Positions 61,493 through 64,000 of a stretch of 64,000 nucleotides of DNA are shown one piece after another. Numbering within the stretch: the stretch's first letter is position 1; the number at the start of each line of letters is the position of its first letter. The DNA lies in contig WBMW01000009.1 in assembly GCA_013396635.1 (NCBI GenBank), positions 158,630-222,629 on the forward strand, in the 5' to 3' direction. The notes under the pieces were generated by a model, which did no database searches, had not been told where the DNA came from, and saw nothing but the letters and a program-made list of their open reading frames with translations. Both the position numbers and the translations under genes were made by a program. Source of the DNA: Penelope pileata (Eukaryota; Chordata; Aves; Galliformes; Cracidae).

Positions 61493-64000
61493 CTAGAAGA
61501 AAACAGAGAATTACAGCAGATGAAAACACGACGTGCAGTACATGCACAGTCCTTATTTAACGCTCTTCATCCCCTTATCAAAACCAATCATAAAGTTGAT
61601 GAAACACTAGTCAAGAATCCAGCTGCTGAGAAGAAAAATAAGTGACAAGAAGAATAACTGTTCTAAAAGATGGTTAGAAAATAGGATGTTCAAATCCCAC
61701 TCCTTGTGCACTGACATTTTAATTTGCAGCCAATTCATTTTTCTGCCCTAAACCAGGTCACCACAAACAGCACGAGCACTGCTGTCAGCACATGAAAAAC
61801 CATCAGGAACAGCCAAGGGTAGCACGGGGCTCCTCCTTCGGTGGTACCTAACCATTCAACTGACTTTGCTACAAAGCCGGGCCGCAGCCCGAGATAACAG
61901 GAGCAATTAACTTTCTTCATCCCTTAAAGTGATGACTCATGCAAAACCGTAACTATTTCAACCAATGCCAGCAGCTCAGAGCCATCATAATGCAGATTTC
62001 TGCGGCAGATAACTCAATCTTATTAGCAAACCTGCGCTGCATCCAGATTAAGTCAGCAGGCAAAAATCTCTGTTACAGGAATCTACTGTAGCTCAAGGAG
62101 GCCAGCCCCTACACACTGCCCTTGCTTTCATGGTTTGGTGGCAGTTGTTGCAAGAACAGATGTTTAATTTGACACAGAGGAAAAACACAGTAAAAGCCCT
62201 CAGAGCTGTTGTTTGCACTCCCAACGCAGCTCAGTAGGGCCAAGCGCTCAGTGCCACGTGCTATGCGAGGACAGGAACACAGAAGAAGGGATCAAGCTGC
62301 TCGGCAGCTCCCAGCCCTCCAGCCTGCTCCAAAGTGCTCACTCCAAGCGAACAGCAGCTCCCAGGGGCAGCCCCTGCAGCCTGGGATGGCTGTCACGTTT
62401 TGGTGCTTGTAGCTCCTGCGTGGAACTTAGCACAGGAGAGGAGCCGTGCCTGTGCAGCATAGCTACGCCGACCGGAAGGCTGGGCTGGCTCAGCGGGCTC
62501 TCAGGGTCCTTCAGAGGCCCACCCCAGCAGCACAGCTGGAAACCACCACGGGGGAGGTAGCTCCAGCCCTTCTGCTGATGACACACACGACAAGAAAGCA
62601 GGAGAAGGATGATCTCAACCTGCAAAGTATGCGCGCACTGCCCACTGGCTGACCTACCAGTTCCAGTTCTGATAAATTAGCAGGAAGTTTCTTTCTCAGC
62701 CTGTTCTGCGTATTTTATTTCACCATTCTCTCCTGTGTGTGTGGCCACTCATCCACTGCAGAGAGGAAAAACCTTTAGAGCATAAGATTTAAAGCCACCA
62801 CCACAGTAAAAATTAGCAGAGACGCTGGCACAGGTAACATCTCTAACTGCCAACCTGGAGAGAAAGTAGAGCTGGTGCCACAATGCCACTTTGATAAGGT
62901 GCCACCTAGAAGATAAACCTGTAGAAAGGTTTTGCTACTGCTATTCAGAAGCTTACAAGCAACTGAAGTTACTCAGAACTAATTGTAAACATCCTCATGA
63001 GGTTATTCATTAGACAGCCACTCAAAATAAACGCTCCATAAACACATTCATCCTGCTCTAAACGAGCAGCCACTAGAAGGGACAGCCACATCAGTTGTTT
63101 GCAGTGATGTAAGCAGTGACTGCTGTGGATTCCTAATGAACAAAACCTTCCTGAGGACAGCGAGCAGCTCCTCCAGCAGCCTCCTGTTCCGTGGAGCCAG
63201 ATGGTACCCGAAGCTATGCAAAACAGACGACCAAACTCCAAAACAAACCAGGAGTTCCTGGGCATTGTTACGAGCTTCAGTGATAAGGCAGGAGAGAGTA
63301 AAGTCATGTCAAACAAGCTGCAGGTGGCAAAGTCCTTGCTCACAGGTGTTAACAGGAAAGTGAATTCAGCTGGGTAGGCTCTCATCTTGCTGATGCCACA
63401 TGCCTATAAATGTTTACCACTGAACCAGTGCCCAGAATCTGTTTAGGCTTCTCAGGTCTAACAAGCAGTTCTTCCTTATGCCGGCAGCAAGCTGACCAGA
63501 TACAGCATTTCCTAATTCCTAACAACCCCGGGTCGTGAAGCCTTTCAGTTAAAGGGGCTGTCTATATGAAAGAATGAAGGCTGGGACAAACTGCAGGCAC
63601 CAGGAAGGGGGAGAGGCTGTATTTGCAAAGTGCCCACCAGCAAGCGAGAGCACCTCCCCTCCCAGGCAAGCCAGAACAAAGCCTCCTTCACCTCCTCATC
63701 AATACAGAACTAAAATGCTACGTTACCACAGAATTAACAGCTCTAAGAAAACCATCTTCCTTACATTCACCCTCTCCATGCTTCTTTGCCTCAAGAGCTC
63801 ATCGTGATCATTTCCCATAAATGGGGACCAGACATCAGAAATCAAATCAGCTCCCCAGAAGGAATGTCACACTCAGCCCCAAGTCGGTCTCAAGGAGCAG
63901 CTGGCAACAAAGTTTTAAAAAATGTACATAGCTGAGTACCTTTTGTTGCCTTTTTGAAGTAGCTTCAAAGCTGCAATGAATTTTTATCTCCTGCTTTGAT
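61493..64000 (-). other. FARP2: 5' UTR intron of FARP2
   Basis: Exon 1 begins with an acceptor, so this is intron. I see no CpG-island-like stretch, no repeat family I can name and no convincing untranslated exon. The 62200-62580 part is GC-richer with scattered short open frames but no other gene signal. The promoter is expected beyond 64000. Confidence 0.7.

Noticed and set aside
62200..62580. Possible CpG-island promoter
   Set aside because: GC content is raised but CpG is sparse and no TATA or initiator context stands out. It probably just reflects GC-richer intron.
1..64000. CRISPR arrays, tRNA, rRNA or a second gene
   Set aside because: No regularly spaced repeats, no cloverleaf or rRNA sequence, and no other exon series with consistent phases were seen on either strand.

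Overview
The window is vertebrate nuclear DNA, most likely from a bird and probably a galliform. It has short exons with GT-AG introns and several CR1 LINE 3' ends, two of them close to the chicken-type CR1 consensus as I remember it. No bacterial features, RNA genes or second protein-coding gene were found.

Almost the whole window is one gene on the minus strand: FARP2 (FERM, ARH/RhoGEF and pleckstrin domain protein 2). The gene reads from high to low coordinates. The start codon is at 61461. Twenty-five coding exons can be placed by splice sites, phase and homology, and the last one runs off the left edge at position 1. Together they give 1019 codons, matching human FARP2 up to about 40 residues before its C-terminus. 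FERM (about residues 44-325) is in exons 1-9 and the FERM-adjacent region in exons 9-11. A variable Ser/Pro linker is in exons 12-13, the Dbl-homology GEF domain in exons 14-18, PH1 in exons 19-22, the acidic inter-PH linker in exon 23, and PH2 in exons 24-25. The promoter, 5' untranslated exon(s), last coding residues and 3' UTR lie outside.

Layout in + coordinates: 1-144 exon 25; 145-2991 intron with a short LTR element (777-2868); 2992-15113 exons 24-13, close together; 15114-25188 a long intron with no recognised repeat; 24197-25435 exon 12, which has a long open extension ending in its own stop; 25811-30256 exons 11-7; 30257-45380 exons 6-2 with longer introns and CR1 fragments; 45381-61257 a 15.9 kb intron with three CR1 pieces; 61258-61492 exon 1; 61493-64000 the 5' UTR intron.

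The most interesting signals concern alternative splicing. (1) A duplicate of exon 23 lies at 3994-4106 with identical entry and exit phases, and including both copies would shift the frame into a stop. (2) A 21-nt microexon candidate at 7650-7670 would insert seven residues into PH1. (3) Exon 12 can stay open for 412 codons; depending on the donor used, it gives full-length FARP2, a much longer FARP2, or a FERM-only protein of 805 residues without GEF activity.
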